A stretch of DNA of 64,000 nucleotides from Cerasicoccus maritimus (GCA_031296935.1 JAVDPD010000010.1:1-64000), one strand, 5' to 3'. Counted from the stretch's first letter, positions 44,958-55,499 are shown. Notes: generated by a model from the letters alone, not told the origin. Program-made: numbers and translations.

Positions 44958-46028
44958 ATGGCGGTGGCGGTCTTCGTGTTCATCCTGGTTTTCTTCAAGA
45001 TGCTGAAGGTCGCGGGTGACGCCTTGGCCAGCGGGCAGATTGGCGGGCACATGCTGTTCTACCTGATCGGCATTACGATCCCAGTCATGCTGCCCTACGC
45101 CCTCCCCCTAGGCCTGCTGACGGCGATCCTGCTCGTGCTCGGACGCATGTCCGCCCAAAACGAAATCGTGGCAATGAAGGCCGCCGGACTCAGTCTGTGG
45201 CGCATCACCACACCTGTCTTTGCGCTAGCGCTGATCGGCGTCGTCATCTCGGGCATCATCAATGTCTACTACGCGCCAATCGCCGACACCGCATTCCGCG
45301 CAACACTCCAAAACGCCGTGCAGCGCGACCCGCTGAGCTTCTTCACCCCGCGCACATTCGTGAAAGACTTTCCGGGCTACGTCATCTTTGCCGACCGCCG
45401 TGAAGGCAACGAGCTCAAGGAAATCTACGTCTGGGAGCTGGACGATCAATCCCGCGCCATTCGCCAGCTTCAAGGCCAGCGCGCGCTGTTGAACGTGAGC
45501 GAAAACGCCACGGAAATCGTCCTCACCGTCTTCAACGCGAACGGCCAGATGATGAACCCCGACGAATTGGCCAATCTGGACGACATGCCCATCGTGGAAT
45601 TCAAGAAATCAGAATTCCGCCTCTCCCTGGCCGATCTATTGGGCGAGCACAAGCAGACGAAGCTTTCCATCAAAACGCTCAACGAGCTGATCGCCCTGCG
45701 CGAGGCAGCCATCCACTCAGGCGAAGAAGACTCCTTTGCCAAACGCATCGAGCTACAAACAGCAATTCAGAAGAAGTTCTCGTTCTCCTTTGCTGTGCTC
45801 TCGCTCGCGCTGGTAGCCATCCCCCTTGGCATCAAGGCCAGCCGCACCGAGACCTACGCCAACTTCGCCATCGCGCTCGGATTGGGCATTTCCTATTTTG
45901 TGGTCTTCATCTTTTGCTCGTGGTTGGAAAAGACGCCCACGATGCGCCCGGACTTATTAATCTGGGCGCCCAACTTCGCCTATCAGGCCCTCGGCGGCAT
46001 TCTCTTTTGGCGCGCCAGTAAGCGTTAA
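44958..46028 (+). CDS. LptF/LptG-type lipopolysaccharide export permease
   Basis: Membrane component of the LPS transport system, forming with LptB the ABC transporter that extracts LPS from the inner membrane. The 356-residue protein (YjgP/YjgQ family) has about six membrane segments and a large periplasmic domain; helices include LPYALPLGLLTAILLVLGRM and FSFAVLSLALVAIPLGIKAS. Family motifs are ENEIVAMKAAGLSLWRI-like (NEIVAMKAAGLSLWRITTPV) and the periplasmic GYVIFADRR. The ATG at 44958 is the first normal start, but the conserved start LHRYIFGQLLLAS lies upstream in frame, so translation may begin at a CTG at 44901. Confidence 0.85.
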   Translation: MAVAVFVFILVFFKMLKVAGDALASGQIGGHMLFYLIGITIPVMLPYALPLGLLTAILLVLGRMSAQNEIVAMKAAGLSLWRITTPVFALALIGVVISGIINVYYAPIADTAFRATLQNAVQRDPLSFFTPRTFVKDFPGYVIFADRREGNELKEIYVWELDDQSRAIRQLQGQRALLNVSENATEIVLTVFNANGQMMNPDELANLDDMPIVEFKKSEFRLSLADLLGEHKQTKLSIKTLNELIALREAAIHSGEEDSFAKRIELQTAIQKKFSFSFAVLSLALVAIPLGIKASRTETYANFAIALGLGISYFVVFIFCSWLEKTPTMRPDLLIWAPNFAYQALGGILFWRASKR

Positions 46029-46029
46029 A

Positions 46030-46061
46030 ATCCGCCCGTCAGCGTGAACTAACGGGCGGAT
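46030..46061. terminator. Bidirectional-type hairpin between convergent genes
   Basis: ATCCGCCCGT (46030-46039) and ACGGGCGGAT (46052-46061) form a perfect 10-bp stem with a 12-nt loop. On the minus strand, TTTT follows, which suits the giant gene; on the plus strand there is only an A-rich tail. Confidence 0.75.
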
Positions 46062-46087
46062 CGAAAAAGAGTTTAACCGCTGGCTCC

Positions 46088-49000
46088 TTAGCGTCCGCTG
46101 TTGAGCTTTACCAGGGCAAACATCCGCACGCCGTAGTCTTCGATCGGCTTGGGCGAGCGGTAAATATAGACATCGTCATCGCCGTCAGCATTCGGTCCCG
46201 AGACCAGCACCCCAGCCTCGCCACTGCCGCTCAGCGTGGCCAAGTCCGAGCTAAACACCGTGCTCAGTTGCACGTCAGTCGCCTCCGGTCGCTTGCGCAC
46301 AGTGATGACCCAGTATTCGCGGCTATCGCTGGTGAGGCCCAGTTCGTCGCCCGCCATGATGCTATTCTGAGGCTGTTGATCGGGCTCAAAACCCGTGGCC
46401 GACATGTTGTAGGCCCAACGCTCAAGGTTAGTCACACCGTGGCCACCGCCGCTGTAGTCCAGATCGCGCTCATCTTCGGGGAAGTTTTGCTCAAGCCAAT
46501 CCTGCACGCCCGGAGTTGCCGGGACAGCATTGGGATCGTCGCCGTTGAGCGCGACAACGCGGTCGAAAGGATCACCATCATACGAAGTGAAGTGACCACC
46601 GACCCAAATGCGCCCCTGATCATCCACACGCAGGCCATACACATTGGAATTAAATCCAGTCCCCTGATCGAAGTCGTTATCGATAGAGCCGTCTTCTTCG
46701 GCACGAACGAAGTAATTCACGGCTACACCATCATAGTTGGTGAAAGTTCCGCTCATCAGGATTTGATTATCGGGCAGCACCACCATTTTCTCAATCTGGG
46801 CATAGGCCGGACGGTAGCTGTTATGCGACTGGAAGCTCGTGTCAACGGCACCAGTCGAGTCAACCCGGTAAAGGTAACCATATTGATGACCAACCAGGAA
46901 TTTGTTCCCCTGCTGTGCGAGACTGTAGACGATGTAATTACTGATCCCTCCATAGTCGAATGATTCGTCCACCGAACCATCACTGTTGAGCAAGAGAACG
47001 CGGTCACTGAAATTACCCGCCACCAGAATCTGACCATTGTCTAAAACGAGAAAGTCGCGCACCGTGCTACTGACTAACGGGTCCTTGGTAAATGTCGTAT
47101 CGACACTGCCATCTTCATTAAGTCGGGTAAAGTAGGCGATGTCCGTGGAGCCGTTGAAGCTGCTAAACTGACCGCCGATATAAACCTTGTTATCCGACGT
47201 AGCCTCGACCTTGTAAACATAGCTGTTTGGGCCAGAGCCAGTATCGAACGCATCATCAAATTGCCAACCTTCGACTGGGTCGTCGATGATGCGATAGACT
47301 CGGCCCGGCGTGGAATTATTGCCGCCGCCGTAGATGCGCCCACTACCATCGACCGACAATGAATAAGTGTAGCGTGCTTGCGGGAAGGTGTTATCGATGA
47401 CGCCATCATCACCGAAGATCGCCAAGCCTTGTCGGCTCGCGCTGCCCCCCGGATAAGTCACTATGCTAAAGTCACCCGCTGCAATTACTTGTCCATCATC
47501 CAAGAACGCGAAGTCCCGCACGTAATAGTTGAACTCAGGCACCGTAATCGCGGCAAATGGGCGAGCTGGATCGCGGACAATGAATACCTGAATCTCATCA
47601 CTTTCAGTCGTGCCTTCCACGTTCGTTGCATGGAGTTCGAAGGAGCCGCTAAAGCTCGGAAGTGGGTTGGTGATCAGGAGTGTATCCGAGTCAAATCCAG
47701 TAACGCCGTCTTCCTCGCTCAATGGTTCTCCATCGCGATACCATTGATAGCTGATCGGCTCAACGCCGCGCACCGAAGCCCGTAAATAGGTCGGCTCGCC
47801 AAAGGCGATATCGCCTGAAGCAGGCAAGCTGATAAACTCCGGCGCACCGAGGAAAATCAACTCAGCGGATTCCGATTCGACAAAACCGGACTCATTGGTG
47901 ACCTTCACTGAATACTCGCCAGCCGAAGAGGCATTCGTGCTGAGCAATCGCAGCTTGCTGCTCGTGGCGCCATTGATCGTGCCGCCATCACTGAGCGGGC
48001 CGCCGTTTTTATACCATTGGTAACTGAGCGCCGTCGTGCCGGTGGCAAAGACTTCAAATGTTGCTGAATCACCCTGCACCACTTCGACATCTGCAGGATC
48101 CACAATGATGTCCAGCTCGACGGGATCACCGTTGAGGAACACCAGGTTGCTATACGTTCCACTGACGCCATTGAAGGTGTAAAAGGTGCTGCCATAAGCA
48201 ATGCGCCCATCGGGTAGAATTTCCAACGCGGTCGCGGAGTTGTTCGTGTCTTGGCCAGGATCGGTGCGGAAGGTCGTGTCGAGCGTTCCGTCTGCCTCCA
48301 GGCGCATGAGGCGCTTGTAAAGCCGACCATCAATCGTCAGCCCAAATGAGCCACCAACCACGATGCGTCCATTGCTCTGCACTTCCACTTCCGTAACGGT
48401 CGTGCCAATGCTGGCTGCAAACTCGGTATCCTCTTCACCTGTTTCCAGATTGAAGCGAATCACATTGTTGCCCGTACCAATGAGCCCGTAGTCATCCGTG
48501 TGGATCGCCACGTCATAGATCTGAGAGACAGATGTAGTCACCGGCGAAACAAAGCTTTCGCGAATATCTCCATTGGGCGAAAGTCGCGTGATGCGCGGAC
48601 CGTTGGACGCAGTCGTAAAATAACCAACCGCCAGCAAATCGCCATCAGGCAGAATCTCCAGCGCATTGACCGTTCCGTTCAACGGGCTGCTGAAAGAGAG
48701 ATCCACCGAGCCATCCGGGAGGAGCTTCACCAGATATTGACTAGGCTGCATCGAGCCTCCCGCGTAAATGCTGCCATCAGGTCCAACCGCCAGCGCATTG
48801 ATCTCATAGGTCTGCGTGAAGTCATCTGGGGCGAATGAATCATCGAGCGTCAAGTCGCTGTTCAAGCGGGCAATGCTGTTGCGCGTCTCCCCATCGACCG
48901 ACGAGAAACGACCAGCAATGAGGATCTTGCCATCGGGTTGGCGCACCATAGCTTGCACATCAGCAAATGAACCACTCAGACCAATCGGCAGACTCCCTGC

Positions 49001-52000
49001 GACGTTCTGAGTCAGGTCGGCATTCAGCGCCAGCAGCGTGTAGCTCGCATAACGATCCGAGCCAACCAACACTCGGCCATCCGGCAATGCCAGAATCGAC
49101 TGCGGAGGACGATTCGGGTATGCGTAACCTTCGGTGACGAATAACCCGGCGGGCGGCTCAATTACATCAATCTGTACGGGAACAGTCTCCGCCGAGCCGA
49201 AGCTGTTCGTGACACGCACGAAGTATTGGCCGGCATCGTCAAGGGCCATATTAGTAATGGTTAGCTCCGTCGTCGTGGCGCCGGAGATGTCACCGCCATC
49301 AGCCAACACATCATCACCGTGTAACCACTCAATGGTGTAAGGCGCAGCGGCAATGAAATCCGTGAACAAGGTCAAGGTATCGCCTTCCACGAGTAACTGG
49401 GCAGTCAGCGGTTCGAGTTGCTCCGGATCATCGAGGACAATCAGGTCTGCCCCTTCGCTCGTGAGCGTGCCCGCATCACTCGTGACGTCCACCGTGTAAA
49501 CGCCTTCGTCTGCCTCTTCCGTATCGAGCACGCTGAGGTTAGCGGTGGTTGTGCCGGAGTAGTCGGCACCATCGCTGAGCGGATTACCGTCTTTATACCA
49601 CTGATAACTCAAGGTGGTATTACTGTAGGCGATCACCGAAAACTCCGCCGTGTCACCCGGGTTGACGTCCATGCTGCGCGGGTCGGTGAGGATGTTGAGC
49701 AAGATCTCATTCCCCTGCAAACGCACATAGTAAGGCACCGTTACGTTGTTAAACTGGGCAAAGCGACCAACCAGCCAGATACTGCCATCGGGCGCCACCG
49801 AGACATCGTAGGCCTGCCCTTGAGGACCCGCGCCAATGCCGGTGTTGAATTCCGTGTCTGCCGAGCTGTCGGCATTCAGACGCCAGAAGTAAGGCGACTT
49901 CGCCGAACGGGCGACAACCATCTGGCCATTCGCCTGAACTCCGACGCGCCCACCCATGCTGTTGCCATAAGACGAAGAACGTGAGCCATCATTCAACAGC
50001 AACTCCGTACCAACATTCCCATGAGAAACGATGATTTCGCCATTATCCTGCGGCAGTAACGACGTGCGATACAGCGAGTAATTGTAGCCATAAAAATTCT
50101 GATTCCAGGTGGTGTCCAGTTTGCCATCATAAGTCAGGCGAATAAAGTAATTCTTGTTAGTGTCGACGTGAGTAAGGCTACCCGCCAGGTAGACATAATT
50201 TTCATCCGCTGCGACATTCATGACAATGCCACGATAGGGATATTGAGACCACGACAAGATCGGCGCGTAGTCCGAGTCCAGGCTATAATCTGACTCCAAA
50301 ATGGCCGTACTGCTCCGTGCCACCGAACCAATCATGCTAAAGTGGCCGCCGATCAGCAAATTTCCGTTCGGCATGCGTGCGACATCATAGATAGAAGCGT
50401 TTGCGCCTTCGAAGGCGGTGCTGAACTCGGTATCCAGCGACCCATCTTCAAAAATGCGCGTGAGGTAAGGATAGCTGTTAAAGCAGATGAAGTAGCCGTC
50501 CCCATCTGGAACGATGCGTAACACTTGGCCACTTACGATGGAATCCACCGTCCAATCCGTGTCGACCGTGCCGTCCGGCTTTGCCTTAAACAGGTAGTTT
50601 TTGCCCGTGCCATTGAAATTGGTGAAATTGCCGCCAATGATCGCGCCATTGTCCGAAGTCGCAGCAACGTATTCCAAAGTAAGCCCGGTGTAGGTGAAGC
50701 CAGGGTTGAAACTCGGGTGGATCTTTGTCGGGTCTTCCAGAATAGAAAGGCCGACTTCGTTGGACTTCGTCGTACCGCCGCTGTTGGTGATCTCCACGTA
50801 GTATTTACCCACATCCGTCAGCGCCACCGGATCGATAGTGAAGGAGCTGCCGGTCGCGCCGGGGACGGCCCCCTCGCCCACTTTGTACCACTGGTAGGTG
50901 AAGTTCGTCTGGCTTTCCGCGACGACGCTGAACGTGACCGCGTCATTTTCCGTGACGGACTGCGGAACGGGCTGTGTCGTAATAATCGGTTTCTGATCGT
51001 CGTCGATCACGGTGATCACGTAGCGGTTCACACCGCCGGCTTCCATACCGACGGGATTGCTCAAGCCGAGTTCGAAGCTTTCCTCGTTTTCCGAAATACT
51101 GTCGTTGGAAATCGTCACCGTGACCGTCTTCGGATCGCTGTTGCCGGTGGCCCAAGTCAGCGTTTCAGAAATTGCAGCATAGTCGCCGTCACCAAGCGTC
51201 GCCGTGCCGTCGATCGACACCACATCGATGCTGGCCGCACCCGATGCGTCGCCAAAGCGGTAAACTTGCACATCGACCGTGCCAACGGTTTCCAGGACTT
51301 CCGTGCCATATTCGCCAAAGCCAGCTGAGCCGGGGCCACTGGCCAAGCTTGCCAGGTAGTTGACCGGCTGATCATTCAAGAGTGTAAAATCACCGCCAAT
51401 CACGAGATTCGCGCCATCTTCGATAATCGCGTTGACCGTGTAATTCGCGCCGGTCCCGATCAGGAAGTCATCATTGAGCGAGCCATCCAGATTCAAGCGC
51501 GCGACACGGTAACTCGTCTCGCCGCCGATGGTCGTGAAGTTGCCGACGATCCAGAAAAAGCCGTCGAGGTAAAGACCGTCAAGCACTGGCCAGTTGATGT
51601 CATCTGTCGAAAAATCTTCTGCGGTCGAGCCGTCTGCCTCAATCACCATCACACGCTCTGCGTCTTGGCCATTAACTTCCGTGAAGCCGCCAAAAATCGC
51701 GTAGCGGTTACCCGGAATTTCGATAATCCGGTTAGCATACCAATTCATGTCCAAGGTGAAGTCCGAGACGACGTTGCCGTTCGAATCCAGCTTCTTCACG
51801 GCATACTCGAAGCTAAAGCTACTCTGGTAGCCGCGGTAGCCAACCAACACCGAGCCATCATCCAGCGGCAAAATGCTGTAAGTAGTGATGGAATTGAAGG
51901 TCGAGAAATTGCCGTTAAACGAGTAGTCTTGATTACCAGCGGTGTGAAAACGCTTCAGCTTCTGCGTATCGTTGAAGCCGATGAAAATTTTGTCATCTTC

Positions 52001-54178
52001 GGCCACCGAAATAACACTCGGAACGTACGAAGAATTGAGGATCGGGTTGAAGCTCGTGTCGATCACGCCCGCCGGACTGATGCGCACCGCCTTGGTGACC
52101 GCCGTTCCACCCACCGAGGTAAACGAACCTACCGCATAAATATTACCCGAGCTGTCCACTGCCAAGCTACTAATCGAGCCATCCGTGGAAAAGCTGAAGA
52201 TGGCGTCTCCATCTCCGTCCACAGCGTTCAAATAATCTGAACCGCCATAGGCAAAACCACCACCTGGCAAGGCGACCATCGAGATCACGCGGCTCGTCGC
52301 ATCCACATCGAAAGAGCTGTCAAACGAACCAGCCGGAATATTAATCACCACTTCGGCATCGTCCGACTGGATGGAGCCATTTTCATTCGTCACGACCGCA
52401 TGCCATGTGCCTTGGTGCGCAGCTTGGTTAGCGGTCAGAGTAACGCGGGCACCAGTGGCGATTTCCACATCATCCACATACCAGGTAACCGTGGTCGGAA
52501 GCACGCTGTCGAGCTCCAGCGAAATTTGAAACAGATACCCCTGATTCACCGTCACGTCGGAGGGTTGCACGGTTATTGTTGGCGCGCTGTCGTCATCACG
52601 CACGGTGACCGTGGCAACTTCGTTTTGACCCAATCCAGCGCCGGATGCATTGCTCAAACTAACCGTAAAGGTGCGCACACCGTCATCGCTGTTGTTGTCG
52701 GTCACGGTCACGTCGAAATACTTCACGCCGGATTCACCGTCGGCCCACGTCAGGGTCTCACTCACCGGTGAGAAGCCCGGGAAGGAAAGCGCCGAGGCGG
52801 ACACTTCTACCGACACTGCGCCGCTACCAGCGGGATAACGCGCCACCGGAATCGACAGCGTCACGTCGGACTCATCATAGGTGAACGAACTCGCTGCCAG
52901 CGTGACTTCGCTGCCGCCGATATCGTCCCCCTCAAACCGAACAATATTGTTAATCTCCAGGTCCGGGTCAGTCACCCGCTCAAACCAGCCACCGACTACA
53001 TATTTGCCATCCGGCTGAATCGCCACGTCGTAAAAGTGCGTGCCGAATTCGCCGCGAACGGTCGTGTAAGGCTCAGGGAGGAAACCAGTGTCCAACGTGC
53101 CGTCTGGGTTCAGACGCGCAATGGACGCCGTTGGATTGCCGTCGATTTCATTGAAAATACCACCAACCAGAATCTTGCCGCTCGGAATCTGCTTAATGAA
53201 GCCGCCGACCCAGCCATTGGTTCCACCGCCGAGATTGGCGTCGAATGTGGTGTCCAAGGCACCATTGGAGCGGAAAACAGCGATCCACTCAGTCGAGGAG
53301 CCCACGTCGTAACCGTAGGGATTGCCGCCCGCGACCACACGCCCATCAAACAGGCAGGCAATGGCGTCGATGTCGCCCTCGTAGTCATTGATGTCCGGGC
53401 TGAACCCGTTGTCCAGCGAGCCATCGGAGTTCAGGCGATAAAGCAAATTCAAGGTTGGCTGGGCAAAACCCTGCGAATAAGCGCCGCCCACATAGATATC
53501 ACCATCAGCGGCCAGCGCCATGTCGTAAATAGCCGCCGAAGTCAGGGTCGGCGCAAAGGATGTATCCACGGAGCCATCGGTGTTCAGACGTGCGATATTC
53601 GAGCGGACCACCCCGCCTACTGAGCTGAATCCGCCCGAGATCAGCACCTTGCCGTCGGCCTGTATTTCGATGTCGTTGACATAGCGCAGCGTGCCGCCGA
53701 CGCCCGTCGTGTCAAAAGAGGTGTCCAGCGTGCCGTCCGCATTGAGCTTCACGATGCCAGAGCGGGAGACGCCGTTGTAGGTGCTGAATGTTCCGCCCAC
53801 CAGGATTTTGTCATCCGACAGCACGTAGATCACATTGACTTCTGGTGATCCCGAGCTCGCCGCCAAGCCAGCATTGCCGGAGTTGAATGACGTGTCCAAA
53901 GTCCCATCGCTATTGAGGCGGCGCAGTGCTTCGGCGTCCCCGGTCCCCTGAAAAAGCGACACATTACCACCGGCCAAAATCTTACCGTTCGATTGCAGCC
54001 CTACGGCGTTAACTGCCCCGGTCCCAAAGATTTCCGGATCCGGATAACCTTCTTTTGTGATCCCGATGCCCACTCCACTGAGGAAGGTAGCATCAAGATC
54101 TACGGGCGTTGCATGGCTAGTCACTCCCAGGCCGCTGATTGCGATCCCAAGACAGGCTAAAAGGGCGGTATGCTTCAT
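46088..54178 (-). CDS. Giant secreted protein with delta-60, Calx-beta and Ig-like domains
   Basis: A 2,696-residue exported protein with signal peptide MKHTALLACLGIAISGLGVT. It has five blocks of delta-60-type repeats (LNxDGSLDxxFxxxxG) at about residues 20-415, 615-955, 1155-1490, 1680-2010 and 2206-2545. These are separated by Calx-beta domains (425-525, 960-1062) and Ig-like domains (528-612, 1063-1150, 1493-1585, 1589-1675, 2019-2110, 2114-2200). The C-terminus (2546-2696) contains GVTNLERWAYNM, as in other Verrucomicrobia exoproteins. It is probably an extracellular adhesin or matrix protein. ATG at 54178 chosen over the ORF start at 54202. Confidence 0.88.
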   Translation of the reverse strand: MKHTALLACLGIAISGLGVTSHATPVDLDATFLSGVGIGITKEGYPDPEIFGTGAVNAVGLQSNGKILAGGNVSLFQGTGDAEALRRLNSDGTLDTSFNSGNAGLAASSGSPEVNVIYVLSDDKILVGGTFSTYNGVSRSGIVKLNADGTLDTSFDTTGVGGTLRYVNDIEIQADGKVLISGGFSSVGGVVRSNIARLNTDGSVDTSFAPTLTSAAIYDMALAADGDIYVGGAYSQGFAQPTLNLLYRLNSDGSLDNGFSPDINDYEGDIDAIACLFDGRVVAGGNPYGYDVGSSTEWIAVFRSNGALDTTFDANLGGGTNGWVGGFIKQIPSGKILVGGIFNEIDGNPTASIARLNPDGTLDTGFLPEPYTTVRGEFGTHFYDVAIQPDGKYVVGGWFERVTDPDLEINNIVRFEGDDIGGSEVTLAASSFTYDESDVTLSIPVARYPAGSGAVSVEVSASALSFPGFSPVSETLTWADGESGVKYFDVTVTDNNSDDGVRTFTVSLSNASGAGLGQNEVATVTVRDDDSAPTITVQPSDVTVNQGYLFQISLELDSVLPTTVTWYVDDVEIATGARVTLTANQAAHQGTWHAVVTNENGSIQSDDAEVVINIPAGSFDSSFDVDATSRVISMVALPGGGFAYGGSDYLNAVDGDGDAIFSFSTDGSISSLAVDSSGNIYAVGSFTSVGGTAVTKAVRISPAGVIDTSFNPILNSSYVPSVISVAEDDKIFIGFNDTQKLKRFHTAGNQDYSFNGNFSTFNSITTYSILPLDDGSVLVGYRGYQSSFSFEYAVKKLDSNGNVVSDFTLDMNWYANRIIEIPGNRYAIFGGFTEVNGQDAERVMVIEADGSTAEDFSTDDINWPVLDGLYLDGFFWIVGNFTTIGGETSYRVARLNLDGSLNDDFLIGTGANYTVNAIIEDGANLVIGGDFTLLNDQPVNYLASLASGPGSAGFGEYGTEVLETVGTVDVQVYRFGDASGAASIDVVSIDGTATLGDGDYAAISETLTWATGNSDPKTVTVTISNDSISENEESFELGLSNPVGMEAGGVNRYVITVIDDDQKPIITTQPVPQSVTENDAVTFSVVAESQTNFTYQWYKVGEGAVPGATGSSFTIDPVALTDVGKYYVEITNSGGTTKSNEVGLSILEDPTKIHPSFNPGFTYTGLTLEYVAATSDNGAIIGGNFTNFNGTGKNYLFKAKPDGTVDTDWTVDSIVSGQVLRIVPDGDGYFICFNSYPYLTRIFEDGSLDTEFSTAFEGANASIYDVARMPNGNLLIGGHFSMIGSVARSSTAILESDYSLDSDYAPILSWSQYPYRGIVMNVAADENYVYLAGSLTHVDTNKNYFIRLTYDGKLDTTWNQNFYGYNYSLYRTSLLPQDNGEIIVSHGNVGTELLLNDGSRSSSYGNSMGGRVGVQANGQMVVARSAKSPYFWRLNADSSADTEFNTGIGAGPQGQAYDVSVAPDGSIWLVGRFAQFNNVTVPYYVRLQGNEILLNILTDPRSMDVNPGDTAEFSVIAYSNTTLSYQWYKDGNPLSDGADYSGTTTANLSVLDTEEADEGVYTVDVTSDAGTLTSEGADLIVLDDPEQLEPLTAQLLVEGDTLTLFTDFIAAAPYTIEWLHGDDVLADGGDISGATTTELTITNMALDDAGQYFVRVTNSFGSAETVPVQIDVIEPPAGLFVTEGYAYPNRPPQSILALPDGRVLVGSDRYASYTLLALNADLTQNVAGSLPIGLSGSFADVQAMVRQPDGKILIAGRFSSVDGETRNSIARLNSDLTLDDSFAPDDFTQTYEINALAVGPDGSIYAGGSMQPSQYLVKLLPDGSVDLSFSSPLNGTVNALEILPDGDLLAVGYFTTASNGPRITRLSPNGDIRESFVSPVTTSVSQIYDVAIHTDDYGLIGTGNNVIRFNLETGEEDTEFAASIGTTVTEVEVQSNGRIVVGGSFGLTIDGRLYKRLMRLEADGTLDTTFRTDPGQDTNNSATALEILPDGRIAYGSTFYTFNGVSGTYSNLVFLNGDPVELDIIVDPADVEVVQGDSATFEVFATGTTALSYQWYKNGGPLSDGGTINGATSSKLRLLSTNASSAGEYSVKVTNESGFVESESAELIFLGAPEFISLPASGDIAFGEPTYLRASVRGVEPISYQWYRDGEPLSEEDGVTGFDSDTLLITNPLPSFSGSFELHATNVEGTTESDEIQVFIVRDPARPFAAITVPEFNYYVRDFAFLDDGQVIAAGDFSIVTYPGGSASRQGLAIFGDDGVIDNTFPQARYTYSLSVDGSGRIYGGGNNSTPGRVYRIIDDPVEGWQFDDAFDTGSGPNSYVYKVEATSDNKVYIGGQFSSFNGSTDIAYFTRLNEDGSVDTTFTKDPLVSSTVRDFLVLDNGQILVAGNFSDRVLLLNSDGSVDESFDYGGISNYIVYSLAQQGNKFLVGHQYGYLYRVDSTGAVDTSFQSHNSYRPAYAQIEKMVVLPDNQILMSGTFTNYDGVAVNYFVRAEEDGSIDNDFDQGTGFNSNVYGLRVDDQGRIWVGGHFTSYDGDPFDRVVALNGDDPNAVPATPGVQDWLEQNFPEDERDLDYSGGGHGVTNLERWAYNMSATGFEPDQQPQNSIMAGDELGLTSDSREYWVITVRKRPEATDVQLSTVFSSDLATLSGSGEAGVLVSGPNADGDDDVYIYRSPKPIEDYGVRMFALVKLNSGR

Positions 54179-54345
54179 AGTAGGTAGCCAAATTGGTAGC
54201 ATAAATCCGCTTAATAATCTAGCCGCAATGAACCCAACTCCCCAAATTTCGCATAAACGAATGTAACCACCTACTTGCCATTATGCCCTCATGGCACTGA
54301 ACAGAATCATGCATATACATCAGACATTCACTGTAGTCACTAAAA

Positions 54346-54373
54346 AGCCGAGACCCTCGAAAGAGACCCGGCT
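54346..54373 (-). terminator. Terminator after the dihydroorotate-dehydrogenase-like gene
   Basis: AGCCG pairs with CGGCT, with an inner CTC-gaaa-GAG stem; on the minus strand TTTTT follows. It lies 30 bp past the stop. The remaining 54179-54345 is the AT-rich leader of the giant gene. Confidence 0.7.
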
Positions 54374-54402
54374 GGAAAAGCGATTTTTCGCGCTAAAGGC
54401 GC

Positions 54403-55410
54403 CTAGTCGATACTATCCGCCGGCTCCCAGGATTGCAGGATGCGCATGTAGTTGCCGCGCTCGATGACTTCCGGGTTCGGCGCGTGGCGGTAGCTCATGC
54501 TGCCCTTCATCTGCGCGAGGGATTCGTATTCCTTGTCTTCCATCCAACGCGACATTTCGCAGCGCAGATCAGAGAGACGCTCGACGCCGTCCGTCAGCAG
54601 TTCGGAAACAACCTGCACAACATCCGCGCCGCACATAACGGCCTTGATCGCGTCGTCGCGCTTGTGGACGCCACCCGTGCACGCGAGGTCCAGCTGATAG
54701 CGCCCAGACAGCACGGCCAGCCAACGCAAGCGCAGGAGCAGCTCCGAAGAATTGGATAGCTTCAACTTGGGCTTCAGCTCCAGGTCTTCGATGTCGATGT
54801 CCGGCTGGTAAAAGCGGTTAAAGAGCACCAGGCCTTTCGCACCGGCTTCTTCCAAACGGCGGGCAAAGTGCGCCAGCGACGTGAAAAACGGCGACAGCTT
54901 GACCGAGACCGGCATCTTCACCGACTCGCAAACCGACTTCACGATTTCTTCCAGGCGGGTTTCCACGTTGTCCGCAGTTTCGTCGGACACGCGGGGCTGG
55001 TAGTAAAGGTTCAGCTCCAGCGCATCGGCGCCGGCCTTTTCGATTTCCTTGGCAAAGTAAGACCAGCCACCGAGGTGTGTGCCGTTGAGCGACGCGATGA
55101 TCGGCACATTGACGGCCTTTTTCGCGGCGCTGACGTGCGCCAAATATTCGTCCGGCCCGAGGTGGAACTCCGCCTCTTTCGGGAAGTAGCTGCCAGCTTC
55201 GGCAAAGCTTTCCTCGTAGGCGTGGACGTGGGCGTCGAGGCCAGCTTCCTGACGCAGCCCCTGCTCTTCAAAAAGTGAATGCAGGGTGATGGCGGCAGCC
55301 CCGGCGTCTTCGGCTTTGCGGACGCGGTCGAGGTTCGAAGCCAGTGGCGAAGCGCCGAGGATAAATGGATGGGGCAGCTCGAGCCCAAGGTAATGCGTGG
55401 TGAGGTTCAT
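54403..55410 (-). CDS. Dihydroorotate-dehydrogenase-like flavoprotein
   Basis: A 335-residue FMN-binding TIM-barrel protein of the dihydroorotate dehydrogenase superfamily. It begins MNLTTHYLGLELPHPFILGA and shows VPIIASLNGTHLGGW, ADALELNLYYQPR, VSVKLSPFFTSL and a C-terminal phosphate-binding part (LACTGGVHKRDDAIKAVMCG). It is probably not the main pyrimidine enzyme: it is followed on the same strand, as in many bacteria, by no pyr gene, and it lies directly downstream of pyruvate:ferredoxin oxidoreductase. Its electron partner may be ferredoxin; that is inference from the neighbour. Confidence 0.85.
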   Translation of the reverse strand: MNLTTHYLGLELPHPFILGASPLASNLDRVRKAEDAGAAAITLHSLFEEQGLRQEAGLDAHVHAYEESFAEAGSYFPKEAEFHLGPDEYLAHVSAAKKAVNVPIIASLNGTHLGGWSYFAKEIEKAGADALELNLYYQPRVSDETADNVETRLEEIVKSVCESVKMPVSVKLSPFFTSLAHFARRLEEAGAKGLVLFNRFYQPDIDIEDLELKPKLKLSNSSELLLRLRWLAVLSGRYQLDLACTGGVHKRDDAIKAVMCGADVVQVVSELLTDGVERLSDLRCEMSRWMEDKEYESLAQMKGSMSYRHAPNPEVIERGNYMRILQSWEPADSID

Positions 55411-55413
55411 GAG

Positions 55414-55498
55414 AAATGCAAAATTGGAAAGGCAAAATGCAAAAATCTTAGTGGACGCGTTATGAATCCATTTTGAATTTTGCATTCATAATTTTGAA
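55414..55498. repeat. Heptad arrays between nifJ and the DHOD-like gene
   Basis: Units of seven at 55414-55441 (aaatgca, aaattgg, aaaggca, aaatgca) and 55471-55498 (ttttgaa, ttttgca, ttcataa, ttttgaa). Words and two-part layout closely match those at 7633-7732, although that spacer lies in a different operon. Confidence 0.8.
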
Positions 55499-55499
55499 T

